This document shows, in pieces, positions 26,974-35,829 of a stretch of DNA of 44,253 bases; position 1 is the stretch's first letter, and the number at the start of each line of letters is the position of its first letter. The translations under genes and the position numbers were made by a program. Below the pieces are notes generated by a model, which was given only the letters and a program-made list of their open reading frames with translations, was not told the origin of the DNA and ran no database searches. The DNA lies in the NCBI GenBank assembly GCA_023430565.1, contig JAEZAD010000056.1, positions 1 to 44,253 of the forward strand, in the 5' to 3' direction. The DNA comes from Verrucomicrobiota bacterium (GTDB lineage: Bacteria; Verrucomicrobiota; Verrucomicrobiia; Opitutales; Opitutaceae).

Positions 26974-27371
26974 ACGCTCGTGGGCGGGGGCGAATTCGGC
27001 GCGGGGGTCGGGTCGGAGGAGTCGGCCGGTGGCGGTGTGGGCGTCGCTGCGGCGGGCGGGGTGGAGGGGGTGACGGCCGGAGGAGGCGGAGCGGGAGGGA
27101 GGGCGGGTTTCGCGCGGGGCTTATCCCGGACGGATTCCTCGATGGTGGAGCGGACGTCAGGCACGTCGGGGACCTCGTCGATGGCGCGTTTGATTTCCCG
27201 TTCGACCTCGTTGGCGGCCTTTTTGAACTGGCTGATGGTCTTGCCGAGCTTCTTCGCCATCTGCGGCATCTGATCGCCGCCGAAAAGCAGGAGGACGATG
27301 AAGAGAATCAGCATCATCTCTCCACCGCCCACGTCGGGGAGGAAGGCGAAGAAGGTGAGGTCGGGAATCAT
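26970..27371 (-). CDS. tatA: TatA/TatB-family Sec-independent translocase component
   Basis: The 133-residue protein has a short N-terminal membrane helix (GGGEMMLILFIVLLLFGGDQMPQMAKKLGK) followed by an amphipathic helix (TISQFKKAANEVEREIKRAID), the TatA/B plan, then a proline/alanine-rich tail of about 60 residues. TatA oligomers form the passage for folded proteins. The usual FGPKKLPELG hinge appears as FGGDQMPQMAKKLG. A and B types cannot be separated by sequence alone. No TatC gene is nearby; the operon partners are an Smr protein and an NPP phosphodiesterase, joined by four-base overlaps. Confidence 0.88.
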   Translation of the reverse strand: MIPDLTFFAFLPDVGGGEMMLILFIVLLLFGGDQMPQMAKKLGKTISQFKKAANEVEREIKRAIDEVPDVPDVRSTIEESVRDKPRAKPALPPAPPPPAVTPSTPPAAATPTPPPADSSDPTPAPNSPPPTSV

Positions 27372-27470
27372 GGGACCGGCTACGTTGAGGCGAACGGAGG
27401 GGGAGGCAAATGCGGTTTTCCGAGCATCGATGGCGGTGGGACGCAGCCCATTCGCACTTGCTGATGGACG

Positions 27471-28391
27471 TCAGTCCAGGGAAACGGTCACGGCGAAACT
27501 GCGTGAGCTTCCGGGCGGGACGAAATCGAGGCCGCGGCGGTGTGCGGGGGCGTTGGGCGGGCCCATCCAGGGTTCGACGCAGTAAAAGGGAGTCGTGGCG
27601 TCGGGGGCCCAGGTGACGAACGCGGCGTCGGGCGGCGGCTTTTTTGTAGTGCCGAGACGGATGCGGACGCGTTCGCCGCGTTTCGGATCGCCGAACGTGG
27701 CGGTGTTGGAGCGGAGGCCCGTGTGGATCGTGTCGAGGAGATCGGGGTTCGCGAGGGACTCGGTGGGCTTCACAGCGGGGCCGGGCACGAGGGCGCCGGA
27801 CGGGTCGTGTTTCAGGCTTTCGGCAGCGGAGAGTTCGATTGCGTAGTCGTCGCGGGCAGCGTGTTCGCGCCACGGCACGGTGAAGTAGAAATGATGGCCG
27901 GCGCACCACGGCACCGGTTCGCGGCCGAGGTTTTTCAACGTGAGTTCGCAGGCGAGGCCGAGGGGTTCGAAGAGATACGTGACGGTGAATTCGTAATCGT
28001 AGGGGTAGGCGAAACGATCGTCGGACGTGGGGATGAGTTGCGCGGAGAAGCCGCGGGCGTCGGACCAGAGGACTTTGAACTCGTCCTGACGTGCGAAGCC
28101 GTGCTGGGACATGGGGCGGCGGATGCCGTCGGGCGCGCGCCAGAAGCCCTGGTCGCCGCGGTCGAAGGTGCGGCCGCAAAATGGAAAGAGGATGGGATTC
28201 CCGCCGCGGACGCGGGCGATGTCGGCGAAGTTGGCGTTTTCCGGCCAGTGGATGACATCGCGCACGGAGCCGTCGGCAAGGGCGACGTTCCAGTGGAGGA
28301 GGCGGGCGCCGCGGGTGGGGAGCGCGAGGAACGTGGAATTGCCGGCCCGCCAGCGGGAGAGCGTCTGGCCTTCGAACGCGACGGTTTCCAT
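27471..28391 (-). CDS. Aldose 1-epimerase family protein
   Basis: The 306-residue protein fits the aldose 1-epimerase (galactose mutarotase)-like superfamily that interconverts anomers of free or phosphorylated sugars. Family marks are GGNPILFPFCGRTFDRG (about 64-80), HGFARQDEF, the beta-strand pair YDYEFTVTYLF, GHHFYF with the catalytic-type His, and PFYCVEPWMGPPN near the C-terminus. The start at 28391 was chosen; the frame runs 23 codons further up but without conserved sequence. Soluble, cytoplasmic by lack of signal. It is divergent from the NfeD operon, 117 bases apart. Confidence 0.85.
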   Translation of the reverse strand: METVAFEGQTLSRWRAGNSTFLALPTRGARLLHWNVALADGSVRDVIHWPENANFADIARVRGGNPILFPFCGRTFDRGDQGFWRAPDGIRRPMSQHGFARQDEFKVLWSDARGFSAQLIPTSDDRFAYPYDYEFTVTYLFEPLGLACELTLKNLGREPVPWCAGHHFYFTVPWREHAARDDYAIELSAAESLKHDPSGALVPGPAVKPTESLANPDLLDTIHTGLRSNTATFGDPKRGERVRIRLGTTKKPPPDAAFVTWAPDATTPFYCVEPWMGPPNAPAHRRGLDFVPPGSSRSFAVTVSLD

Positions 28392-28508
28392 GCGCGAGAC
28401 GATTCGCCGCGAAAGCGTGTGCGCCAAGGTTTTTGTGGAAACGATGCGGTGAATTCGCACGAGCGGCGGCTTGCGCGCAAGGCGACGAAGGTATTGGGTG
28501 CAGCTGAA

Positions 28509-29981
28509 ATGCGCGCGTGGCTACCCCAGCTTCTCGGGTTGTTTTTCGCCTGCAGCGTGATTGCAGCCGAGGAGGCGCCGCGTGCGGGCGATGCGAAAGA
28601 AAATGCGGTTGTGGAGACGGCGGCGGAGAGCGAAGTGGCGCCGGCGGTGGTGGGGCGCGTGCATGTGATTCCGGTGCGGGAGCAGATCGGCTCGGCGGTG
28701 CTTTATGTGATCCGCCGCGGGATCAAGGAGGCGATCGAGCAGAAGGCGGACGCCGTTATCCTGGATATGGATACACCGGGCGGGGCGCTGGACAAGACGT
28801 TCGACATCATGGAGGCGATCTCGCGCTTCCCGGGCACAACGATCACGTATGTGAATTCGGAGGCGATTTCCGCGGGCGCGTTCATCTCGGCGACGACGCA
28901 CGAAATCTGGTTTGCGCCGGACGGAATCATTGGCGCGGCGGCTCCGGTGTCGATGGGCGGGCAGGATGTGGACGCGACGATGCGGATGAAAATCGTGAGC
29001 TATCTAAAGGCGCGCGTGCGGTCGATGAGCGAGGGGAAGGGGTATCGCGGCGAGGTGATCTCGGCGATGATCGATGCGGACCACGAGTTGAAGATCGGGG
29101 AGACGGTAATCAAGGGGAAGGGGGAGCTGTTGTCGCTGACGGCGTCGGAAGCGGCGAAGGAGTATGGCGAGCCGGCGCAGCCTTTGTTGTCGGCGGGGAC
29201 GGCGAAGAGCGTGGACGATTTGATCGCGCAGCGGTTTGGGCCGGTGCGGCCGCAGGTGACGCGGCTGGAGACGACGTGGTCGGAGGAGGTGGCAGCGTGG
29301 TTGAATGCGATTACGCCGGTGCTGCTCGGGCTGGGGATGCTGGCGTTGTTCATCGAATTCAAGACGCCGGGTTTTGGAATCTTCGGGGTGGTGGGGATCG
29401 TGTGTCTGGCGGTGGTCTTTTTGGGCAACTACGTCGCGGGTTTGTCGGGGCACGAGCCGATGCTGGTGTTTGGGCTCGGGCTGCTGCTGGTGGCGGTGGA
29501 GTTGTTTTTCATGCCGGGGGTGTTCGTCATCGCGCTGTCGGGGCTGGCGTTGATGTTGGGGTCGCTGGTGTGGTCGATGATCGATTCGTGGCCGAAGGAC
29601 GCGGTGCCGGTGGCGTGGTCGTCGGAGTTGTTGGTGACGCCGCTGGCGAATTTGTCGCTGGGGATATTGGTGGCGGTGGGGCTGGGCGCGGCGCTGGCGA
29701 AGTTTTTGCCGCGGGGACTTTTTCTGGATCGGCTGGTCCTGGGGACGACAATCGGCGGCACGTCGATGTCGGGCGAACCGGCGAGGCGGGCGGACGTGGC
29801 GGATGAGTTGATCGGGGCGCGGGGTGTGGCGGTGAGCGCGCTGCGGCCCGGCGGCGAAGTGGAAGTCGCGGGAAGGCGCTACGAGGCGCACGTCGAGGTG
29901 GGAAGCGTCGAGTTTGGCGAAGAAGTGGTCGTCCGCGGGCGGACGGGTTTTGGGCTCATCGTGGAAAAGGCGAAGACATGA
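28509..29981 (+). CDS. NfeD-family membrane serine protease (ClpP-class)
   Basis: The 490-residue protein has a signal peptide (1-20), a ClpP-class protease domain (about 48-250) with MDTPGG (87-92) and the candidate nucleophile Ser121 in SEAISAGAFISATTHEIWFAP, four to five membrane helices (about 265-410) and a C-terminal OB-fold NfeD domain (about 420-488). NfeD proteases of this type pair with stomatin/flotillin-like proteins; the archaeal one cleaves the stomatin C-terminus. Here a second short NfeD and FloA follow directly, with a four-base overlap to the next gene. The start at 28509 was chosen since it gives the signal peptide. Confidence 0.9.
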   Translation: MRAWLPQLLGLFFACSVIAAEEAPRAGDAKENAVVETAAESEVAPAVVGRVHVIPVREQIGSAVLYVIRRGIKEAIEQKADAVILDMDTPGGALDKTFDIMEAISRFPGTTITYVNSEAISAGAFISATTHEIWFAPDGIIGAAAPVSMGGQDVDATMRMKIVSYLKARVRSMSEGKGYRGEVISAMIDADHELKIGETVIKGKGELLSLTASEAAKEYGEPAQPLLSAGTAKSVDDLIAQRFGPVRPQVTRLETTWSEEVAAWLNAITPVLLGLGMLALFIEFKTPGFGIFGVVGIVCLAVVFLGNYVAGLSGHEPMLVFGLGLLLVAVELFFMPGVFVIALSGLALMLGSLVWSMIDSWPKDAVPVAWSSELLVTPLANLSLGILVAVGLGAALAKFLPRGLFLDRLVLGTTIGGTSMSGEPARRADVADELIGARGVAVSALRPGGEVEVAGRRYEAHVEVGSVEFGEEVVVRGRTGFGLIVEKAKT

Positions 29982-30442
29982 CGGCGATCGTGTTGCTGCT
30001 TTCGATCGGGATCGTGCTGGTTTTGCTCGAGGTGATTGTGCCGGGCGGTGTGCTGGGGGTGTTGGGCGTGCTCGCGATGCTGGGCGGATGCGTGCTGGCG
30101 TTTTTCGAATTGGGGGCGCGGGGCGGGTGGGTCGCGACGGCGGCGGCGGGCGGCGCGCTGGGGTTGTCGTTGTTTATCGAGTTCAAGCTGCTGCCGAGGA
30201 CGCGCTGGGGAAAGAAACTGTTTTTGTCGCAATCGATCGAGGGCGGGAGCCAGGCGATGCCGGCGGGTGAGGCGATCGTGGGAAAGGCGGGCGAGGCCGT
30301 GACGATGATGGCGCCGAGCGGATATGTGACGATCGACGGGAAACGCTATGAGGCGGTGTCGCAGTCGGGTTTGATTGCGAAAGGGGCGGGAGTGCGCGTG
30401 GTGAGCGTGGACAATTTTCATCTGATCGTCGCACAACTCTGA
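29978..30442 (+). CDS. Short NfeD-like protein (membrane helices plus OB domain)
   Basis: The 154-residue protein has two to three membrane helices (IVLLLSIGIVLVLLEVIVPGG, VLGVLAMLGGCVLAFF, GWVATAAAGGALGLSLFIEF) and an OB domain (about 90-150, IVGKAGEAVTMMAPSGYVTIDGKRYEAVSQSG...VRVVSVDNFHLIV), the NfeD1b layout without protease part. Such proteins are normally encoded next to flotillins and help to organise membrane microdomains. It overlaps the long NfeD gene by four bases and stands four bases before floA. Confidence 0.9.
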   Translation: MTAIVLLLSIGIVLVLLEVIVPGGVLGVLGVLAMLGGCVLAFFELGARGGWVATAAAGGALGLSLFIEFKLLPRTRWGKKLFLSQSIEGGSQAMPAGEAIVGKAGEAVTMMAPSGYVTIDGKRYEAVSQSGLIAKGAGVRVVSVDNFHLIVAQL

Positions 30443-30446
30443 AATC

Positions 30447-31448
30447 ATGAACTGGCAAACCATCCTCCTCGTCGTCCTCATAATCGCCGGCCTCATCGTG
30501 GGCGCGTTGATCCTTTCGTTTTTCAGCGTGTGGTTGCGCGCGTTGCTGGCGGGTGCACCGGTGAGCATCTTCAATCTCGTGGCGATGCGGCTGCGGCAGG
30601 TGCCCTACAGCGTGATCGTCGACGCGCGGATTCGGGCGACGAAGGCGGGGATCATTTTGTCGGTCGATGAAATCGAGGCGCAGTATCTCGCGGGCGGAAA
30701 CGTGATCGCCTGCGTGCAGGCGTTGATTGCGGCGCAGAAGGCGCGGATCGCGCTGGACTGGCAGCGGGCGTGCGCGATCGATCTCGCGACGAAAGGTTCG
30801 GGAAAATCGGTCGAGGAGGCGGTGCGGACGTCGGTCGATCCGAAGGTGATCGATTGTCCGAATCCGGAGGGCGGGCGCACGACGATCGATGGCGTGGCGA
30901 AGGATGGCATTCAGGTGAAGGTGAAGGCGCGCGTGACGGTGCGGACGAATCTCGATCGCTTCGTCGGTGGTGCGAAGGAAGAGACGATCATCGCGCGGGT
31001 GGGCGAGGGCATCGTGTCGACGATCGGTTCGGCGGAGAGCTACAAGGTGGTGCTCGAGAGTCCGGATGCGATTTCGAAGACGGTGCTGCACCGCGGGCTG
31101 GATGTCGGAACGGCGTTTGAAATTTTGTCGATCGACATCGCGGACGTGGATGTGGGCGAGAATGTTGGCGCGAAGCTGCAGGAAGCGCAGGCCGAGGCGA
31201 ACAAGAGCATCGCGCAGGCGCAGGCGGAAATCCGGCGCGCGGCGGCGGTGGCGGTGGAGCAGGAAATGAAGGCGCGCGTGCAGGAGATGCAGGCGGAGGT
31301 CGTGCGCGCGCAGGCGGAAGTGCCGAAGGCGGTGGCCGAGGCGTTTCGCACGGGCCGGCTGGGCGTGATGGATTATTATCGGATGGAAAACGTGCAGGCC
31401 GACACGGCGATGCGCGGATCGATCGCGAAACCGGAAGGGCAGAAGTAA
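30447..31448 (+). CDS. floA: Flotillin-like protein FloA
   Basis: The 333-residue protein is FloA (UPF0365), of the family's usual length. An N-terminal membrane hairpin (ILLVVLIIAGLIVGALILSFFSVWLRAL) is followed by the PHB/SPFH domain with VSIFNLVAMRLRQVPYSVIVDARIRATKAGI, the conserved VDPKVIDCPNP and DGIQVKVKARVTVRTNLDRFVGGAKEETIIARVGEGIVSTIGS, and a C-terminal coiled coil rich in AQAEA repeats ending DYYRMENVQADTAMR. FloA scaffolds functional membrane microdomains at the inner membrane. The genes before and after it (two NfeD, one coiled-coil protein) form one operon with gaps of a few bases. Confidence 0.96.
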   Translation: MNWQTILLVVLIIAGLIVGALILSFFSVWLRALLAGAPVSIFNLVAMRLRQVPYSVIVDARIRATKAGIILSVDEIEAQYLAGGNVIACVQALIAAQKARIALDWQRACAIDLATKGSGKSVEEAVRTSVDPKVIDCPNPEGGRTTIDGVAKDGIQVKVKARVTVRTNLDRFVGGAKEETIIARVGEGIVSTIGSAESYKVVLESPDAISKTVLHRGLDVGTAFEILSIDIADVDVGENVGAKLQEAQAEANKSIAQAQAEIRRAAAVAVEQEMKARVQEMQAEVVRAQAEVPKAVAEAFRTGRLGVMDYYRMENVQADTAMRGSIAKPEGQK

Positions 31449-31451
31449 GCG

Positions 31452-32141
31452 GTGAATTCGCGCCTCATCGATTGGCTTTTCGAGAATCTCGGGCTGGTGA
31501 TCGTGCTCGCGATCACGGCGTTCTCTTTTTTGCGCGGCATGTTTCGCGCGGGAAAGGCGAACGAGAGCGAAGCGCCTCCGCGTTCGCGCATGCGGGACGA
31601 GGAGGATCCGGAGGCGGCGGAGCGGACGCGGCGGATCCAGGAGCAGATTCGGCGGAAGATCGCGGAGCGGCAGGGGCGGACGGTGCCGATGGAGGTGCAG
31701 GAAGAACGCGAGGTTGAGGTGGCGGAGAGGCGGCGAGGCGAATTGCCGCCGTTGCTGCCGCCGACGCGGGTGCCGCCGGTGGATCCGTTTGGCGGGTCGA
31801 TGCGGAAAATTTTGCGCAAAATCGAGGAGGCGGCGGAGCAGCGGCGGGAGACGATGCAGGAGGACGTGGAGTCCATGGAGTCGGCGTCGCTCAGGCGCCA
31901 GCGCGAGTTGGAAGAGCAGTTGCGGGCGGTGGAGGCGCAGCGGGTGGAGGCGAGGCGGCGGGCGCAGGAGGTCGCGGCGCGTGAGATTGGCGCGGGCGCG
32001 CAGAAGAATGTGTGGGCGAGCCCGAGCGCAGGCGTGGGCGTGGCGGGCGCGGGGGTGCGGGAGGAATTGAGAGATCCGCGGGCGCTGCGGCGGGCGTTTG
32101 TTTTGCGGGAGGTGTTGGGGCCGCCGGTCGGGTTGAGGTAG
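31452..32141 (+). CDS. Hypothetical membrane-anchored coiled-coil protein of the floA operon
   Basis: The 229-residue protein has one N-terminal membrane helix (WLFENLGLVIVLAITAFSFLRGMF) and then long charged helices with heptad character (about 50-75 and 118-180, rich in E, R and Q), split by a proline-rich linker PPLLPPTRVPPVDPFGG. It begins with GTG three bases after the floA stop. I do not recognise a family. A membrane-bound coiled-coil partner of FloA assemblies is a reasonable inference from position only. Confidence 0.75.
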   Translation: MNSRLIDWLFENLGLVIVLAITAFSFLRGMFRAGKANESEAPPRSRMRDEEDPEAAERTRRIQEQIRRKIAERQGRTVPMEVQEEREVEVAERRRGELPPLLPPTRVPPVDPFGGSMRKILRKIEEAAEQRRETMQEDVESMESASLRRQRELEEQLRAVEAQRVEARRRAQEVAAREIGAGAQKNVWASPSAGVGVAGAGVREELRDPRALRRAFVLREVLGPPVGLR

Positions 32142-32226
32142 GCGAGGCGCGTTTGATGTGGACGTCGAAGCACCATCCACTCGCTGGCGCTCGCGGCTAC
32201 GGATCGGTGCCCAGCAGACCCAAAAT

Positions 32227-32253
32227 AAAAAAAGCGCGGTGAAAGCACCGCGC
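32227..32253 (-). terminator. Rho-independent terminator of the RodZ-like gene
   Basis: GCGCGGTG (32234-32241) pairs with CACCGCGC (32246-32253) around AAAG; on the minus strand a run of seven T follows (plus-strand A-run 32227-32233). It lies 34 bases after the RodZ-like stop. Confidence 0.88.
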
Positions 32254-32287
32254 CTCCACCGGGAGAATTAAACAGCAGATCGAGGTG

Positions 32288-33100
32288 CTACTCGATTTGG
32301 AGTTTTTGAGAGCCGGTGAAACCGGTGGGAAAGCGGCGGCCGCGGACTTCGATTTCGAGTTTCTCGGCGGGGTTGGCCCAGATGTAGAGCGGACCGGGGC
32401 GCGAAACGACCTGCGTCTGGCCGCGTGCGAGCGTGCCTTGGAAAAGGAGTTCGCCGTCGGATTTGTCGGGGTTCTTGCGGCGGACGGTGACGGTCACCCG
32501 ATCCGATGCAATGAGCGTGATGGTGGGTTCGGCGGGATCGACGGCGGTGGTGACGGTGGGCGATCCGGACTTCGTGGCGGGCGCGCTGGTGGCGTTGTCG
32601 AAGAGCGCGAACCCGGCCCAGAGCAGGAGGACGGCGCCGAGGACGATGGCGGCGATTTTGCCGATTTTGAAAACGAGAGCCGGATCGAGGCCGGTGACGG
32701 TGGGGGTGCCGGAGCGCCGGGCGGCGGGCGGAAGGGTGCGCGGGGTTTGCGCGGGGTTGTTGCCGGGTTCGGCGGCGGCGGAGCTTTCGGTGCGTTCGTC
32801 GGCCGAAGCGATGGAGACATCCATGCGGCCGTAGATTTCGCGGCTGGGCTGGCGCGGGCGGGCTTCGCCGCGACCGAGGGCGGCGTAGTCGTTGAGGATG
32901 CGATCGGCGGGGAGGCGGAGGAACTGCGCGTAGGTGCGCAGAAAGCCGCGGACGTAGAGCTCGGTGAGATTGATATCGAACTGGTTGTTTTCGAACCGGC
33001 TCAGGTAGTCGCCGCGAATCTTCGTCGCTTCGGCGGCTTCGCGGATGGAGATGCCTTTTTTCTTTCGCGCTTCCTCAAGACGTTCGCCGATCGTCTGCAT
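32288..33100 (-). CDS. RodZ-like helix-turn-helix membrane protein
   Basis: The 270-residue protein has an N-terminal XRE-like HTH domain (1-75: IGERLEEARKKKGISIREAAEATKIRGDYLSRFENNQFD), a proline-rich linker, one membrane helix (about 148-167, IGKIAAIVLGAVLLLWAGFALF) and a C-terminal beta domain of the DUF4115 type (about 190-268). This is the RodZ plan; in rod-shaped cells RodZ links MreB to the wall synthesis machinery. No mre gene is nearby, so the exact role is open and rodZ is not claimed as a name. It is on the same strand as ftsK, 144 bases behind it. Confidence 0.82.
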   Translation of the reverse strand: MQTIGERLEEARKKKGISIREAAEATKIRGDYLSRFENNQFDINLTELYVRGFLRTYAQFLRLPADRILNDYAALGRGEARPRQPSREIYGRMDVSIASADERTESSAAAEPGNNPAQTPRTLPPAARRSGTPTVTGLDPALVFKIGKIAAIVLGAVLLLWAGFALFDNATSAPATKSGSPTVTTAVDPAEPTITLIASDRVTVTVRRKNPDKSDGELLFQGTLARGQTQVVSRPGPLYIWANPAEKLEIEVRGRRFPTGFTGSQKLQIE

Positions 33101-33208
33101 GGGGTTCAGTTAGGGGGTTTGAAGCGGGAGTGAAAGAAGGAATTGGACGCGGTGCAAAGAAGGTGCGCCGGTTGTTTCGTCCACGGAACCGATTGCGGCC
33201 GTCCAACT

Positions 33209-33233
33209 GGATTCTTCGCTTCGCTCAGAATGA
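33209..33233. repeat. Dispersed ATTCTTCGCTTCGCTCAGAATGA-type repeat
   Basis: Between ftsK and the RodZ-like gene stands a 25-base sequence beginning GGATTCTTCGCTTCGC and ending TCAGAATGAG. Sequences of this kind recur in intergenic DNA of many unrelated bacteria, and their minus-strand translation gives the well-known artefact ILSEAKNP. It contains an imperfect inverted repeat (ATTCT...AGAAT). Recognised from memory of the motif, not by search. Confidence 0.6.
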
Positions 33234-33244
33234 GAAAACGGGTT

Positions 33245-35725
33245 CTAGAGCGAGTCGGGGTCGACGAGGATTTCTCGGGGGCTGGAGCCGTTTTCGGGGC
33301 CGACGATGCCTTTCTCCTCCATGATTTCCATGAGGCGGGCGGCGCGATTGTAGCCGATGCGAAGGCGGCGTTGGAGCATCGAGGTGGAGGCGCGTTTCGA
33401 CGATTTGAGGACGTCGAGGGCCTGGTTGTAGAGATCCTCGTCGTCGCCGAGGTCGGTGTCGTCACCGTTCTCGTCGTCATCGTCTTCGCTCGCGGCGCGA
33501 TCGATTTGCTGTTGGACGGACTGGGCGTATTGCGGCGGGCCGTTGCGTTTGAGGAAGTCGACGAGGTTGATGACCTCGTCGTCGGAGACGAAGGCGCCCT
33601 GCGCGCGAACGAGTCGGGAGGAGCCGGGTGGCGAGAAAAGCATGTCGCCGCGGCCGATGAGGGTGTCGGCGCCTTTGGTGTCGAGGATGGTGCGGGAGTC
33701 GACTTGGGAGGCGACCTGGAAGGCGATGCGGGAGGGAAGGTTGGCTTTGATGACGCCGGTGATGACGTTCACGGACGGGCGCTGGGTCGCGATGATGAGA
33801 TGGATGCCGGCGGCGCGGGCGAGTTGGGCGAGACGCGCGATGGAGGTTTCGATTTCGGCGGGCGCGACCATCATGAGGTCGGCGAGTTCGTCGATGATGG
33901 CGACGATGTAGGGGAGCCGCTCGGGGACCTCGATGTCGTCGAGCGGGGGCGTGATGCCGTCGAGGGTGGGCTGGGCTTCGGGGGGTGGCGGGAAGTCGGG
34001 GGGGGCGTTTTTCTTGCGCGAGTTGAAGCCGACGATGTTGCGGACGTTGCACTTCGCGAAGATCTGATAGCGCTGCTCCATCTCGCCGAGGAGCCACTTG
34101 AGGGCGGCGGGGACTTTTTTGGGTTCGGTGACCACCGGAATGAGCATGTGCGGAAGCGAGTTGAAGACCTTCAACTCGACGACCTTGGGGTCGACCATGA
34201 TGAGACGGACGTTTTTCGGCGAAGCGCTGTAGAGAATCGAGGCGACGATCGAATTAATGCAGACGGATTTGCCCGAGCCGGTGGCGCCGGCGATGAGCAG
34301 GTGGGGCATCTTCGTCAGGTCGGAGATGAGCGGTTTGCCGGAGACGTCCTTGCCGAGGGCGATGGGAAGCTCGGCGCGGCCGCCGCTCCAGTCGTCGCTC
34401 TCGAGGATTTCGCGCATGCCGACAGGCGTGGGATTTTGATTCGGCACTTCGACGCCGACGGCGGCCTTGCCGGGGATGGGCGCGAGGATGCGGACGGACT
34501 GCGCGCGCATGCCGAGGGCGATGTTTTTGTCGAGGCCGGCGATTTTTTCGACGCGAACGCCCGGGGCGGGAACGACCTCGTAGCGCGTGATGACGGGTCC
34601 GACGTGAATTTCGCCGAGGGTGACCTCGACGCCGAATTCGCCGAGGATGCGGAGGAGGTTTTCGGCGTTACGGCGGTGCTCTTCCTCGCTGTTGGCGGCG
34701 GCGGGCTTGACCTGCTCTTTGAGAATCGTGAGCGGGGGAAACTGGTATTTTTCGTCGTCGTTGTGAACGGGGATGACGGCGGCTTTGGATTTCCGCGTTT
34801 CCTCGGGTTTGACGATGTTGAGCTCGAGTTTGTTGGCGCTGCCGGCGGCGAGGGGTTTGACGTCGGCGAGTGCTTCGGCGGCGGTGCGGGCGGGGACGCG
34901 CAGGGAGGTGGTTTTCGGTTCGGCCTTGGGCGGCGGTTCGAACGCGGGAGTGGACGGCGGTTTCGCGAGAGGATTCTCCGAGGCTTTGGGAACGATGATT
35001 TTTTTGGCGGCGGGGCCGACGGGGGCGGGCGCGGCGGCGGCGTTGGCCGCGGCGGCTTTCTGACGTTTCTTTTCGGCGCGTTCTTTTTCGCGGCGTTCAC
35101 GGAGCTCGGCTTTGCGTTTCGCGCGAGCGTCGCGCCACGCGTGGAAGTTGGCGACGTAGCGCTCGAGCTCGGCTCCGACGTCTTTGGTGAAGATGAAAAC
35201 GATGCTGCAGAGATAGATCGTGAAGAGGAGGAGGCCGGAGCCGAAGGGGCCGATCGCGTTTTCGAGCAGGCGATCGTAAAGCAAGGAGCCGACGAGACCG
35301 CCGGCGCCGCGGGGGAAGTAGTCGCTGGCGGGGAGGATCGCGAGAAGGGCGGCGAGGAGGGTCCAAAAACCCGCGAAGGAGAGGACCGCGACGAGCATCG
35401 CAAGCATGCGGCCGGCGGTGAGGCGGCGCGGGTTGCGGATGGAAACGTAGAGCATCCAAAAGAGGAAAGCGGGCAGGAGCCAGGTGCCGATGCCGACGGT
35501 GTAGAGGGCGCACCAGACGGAGTTTGCGCCGAAGACGCCGACGATGTTTGTGGCGGTGGCGTGGGTGCTGTTGAGCGTGACCTGGGCCGGGGTGTAATCG
35601 ACGAGCGCGACCGTGAGCGACGGGCCGAGCACGAAGCAGAGGATCGCGGCGAGCCAGTTGGGACGATAGCGGGGAGCTTGGAAAGAGGGCCCGCTATTTG
35701 AGTTTGAAGTCTCGGACTTGGGCAT
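33245..35725 (-). CDS. ftsK: DNA translocase FtsK/SpoIIIE
   Basis: The 826-residue protein has four N-terminal membrane helices (about 20-190), a charged linker rich in A, K and P (200-340), and the motor: alpha domain, then the RecA-like beta domain with Walker A GATGSGKS (about 435-442), Walker B YIVAIIDELADLMM and the ATQRPSVNVITGVIKANLPSRIAF signature. A C-terminal winged-helix gamma domain (STSMLQRRLRIGYNRAARLMEIMEEKGIVG) recognises KOPS sites. FtsK pumps chromosome ends across the division septum and activates XerCD. The start at 35725 was chosen since the open frame upstream lacks conserved sequence. Length is normal for the shorter FtsK type. Confidence 0.96.
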   Translation of the reverse strand: MPKSETSNSNSGPSFQAPRYRPNWLAAILCFVLGPSLTVALVDYTPAQVTLNSTHATATNIVGVFGANSVWCALYTVGIGTWLLPAFLFWMLYVSIRNPRRLTAGRMLAMLVAVLSFAGFWTLLAALLAILPASDYFPRGAGGLVGSLLYDRLLENAIGPFGSGLLLFTIYLCSIVFIFTKDVGAELERYVANFHAWRDARAKRKAELRERREKERAEKKRQKAAAANAAAAPAPVGPAAKKIIVPKASENPLAKPPSTPAFEPPPKAEPKTTSLRVPARTAAEALADVKPLAAGSANKLELNIVKPEETRKSKAAVIPVHNDDEKYQFPPLTILKEQVKPAAANSEEEHRRNAENLLRILGEFGVEVTLGEIHVGPVITRYEVVPAPGVRVEKIAGLDKNIALGMRAQSVRILAPIPGKAAVGVEVPNQNPTPVGMREILESDDWSGGRAELPIALGKDVSGKPLISDLTKMPHLLIAGATGSGKSVCINSIVASILYSASPKNVRLIMVDPKVVELKVFNSLPHMLIPVVTEPKKVPAALKWLLGEMEQRYQIFAKCNVRNIVGFNSRKKNAPPDFPPPPEAQPTLDGITPPLDDIEVPERLPYIVAIIDELADLMMVAPAEIETSIARLAQLARAAGIHLIIATQRPSVNVITGVIKANLPSRIAFQVASQVDSRTILDTKGADTLIGRGDMLFSPPGSSRLVRAQGAFVSDDEVINLVDFLKRNGPPQYAQSVQQQIDRAASEDDDDENGDDTDLGDDEDLYNQALDVLKSSKRASTSMLQRRLRIGYNRAARLMEIMEEKGIVGPENGSSPREILVDPDSL

Positions 35726-35829
35726 TTGTGTGAGCCGACCGAAATCGGCTTCGAAGTCCACGCTAACGATCGGTGCGGTCAAATGTAAACCTCCCCGGGG
35801 AGCCACCCGCGAAAGTTATCCAATTTTTT

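Noticed and set aside
33143..35701. Open frame of 852 codons on the plus strand opposite ftsK
   Set aside because: Shadow of ftsK with repeated Asp/Gly/Val/Glu composition and no recognisable domain.
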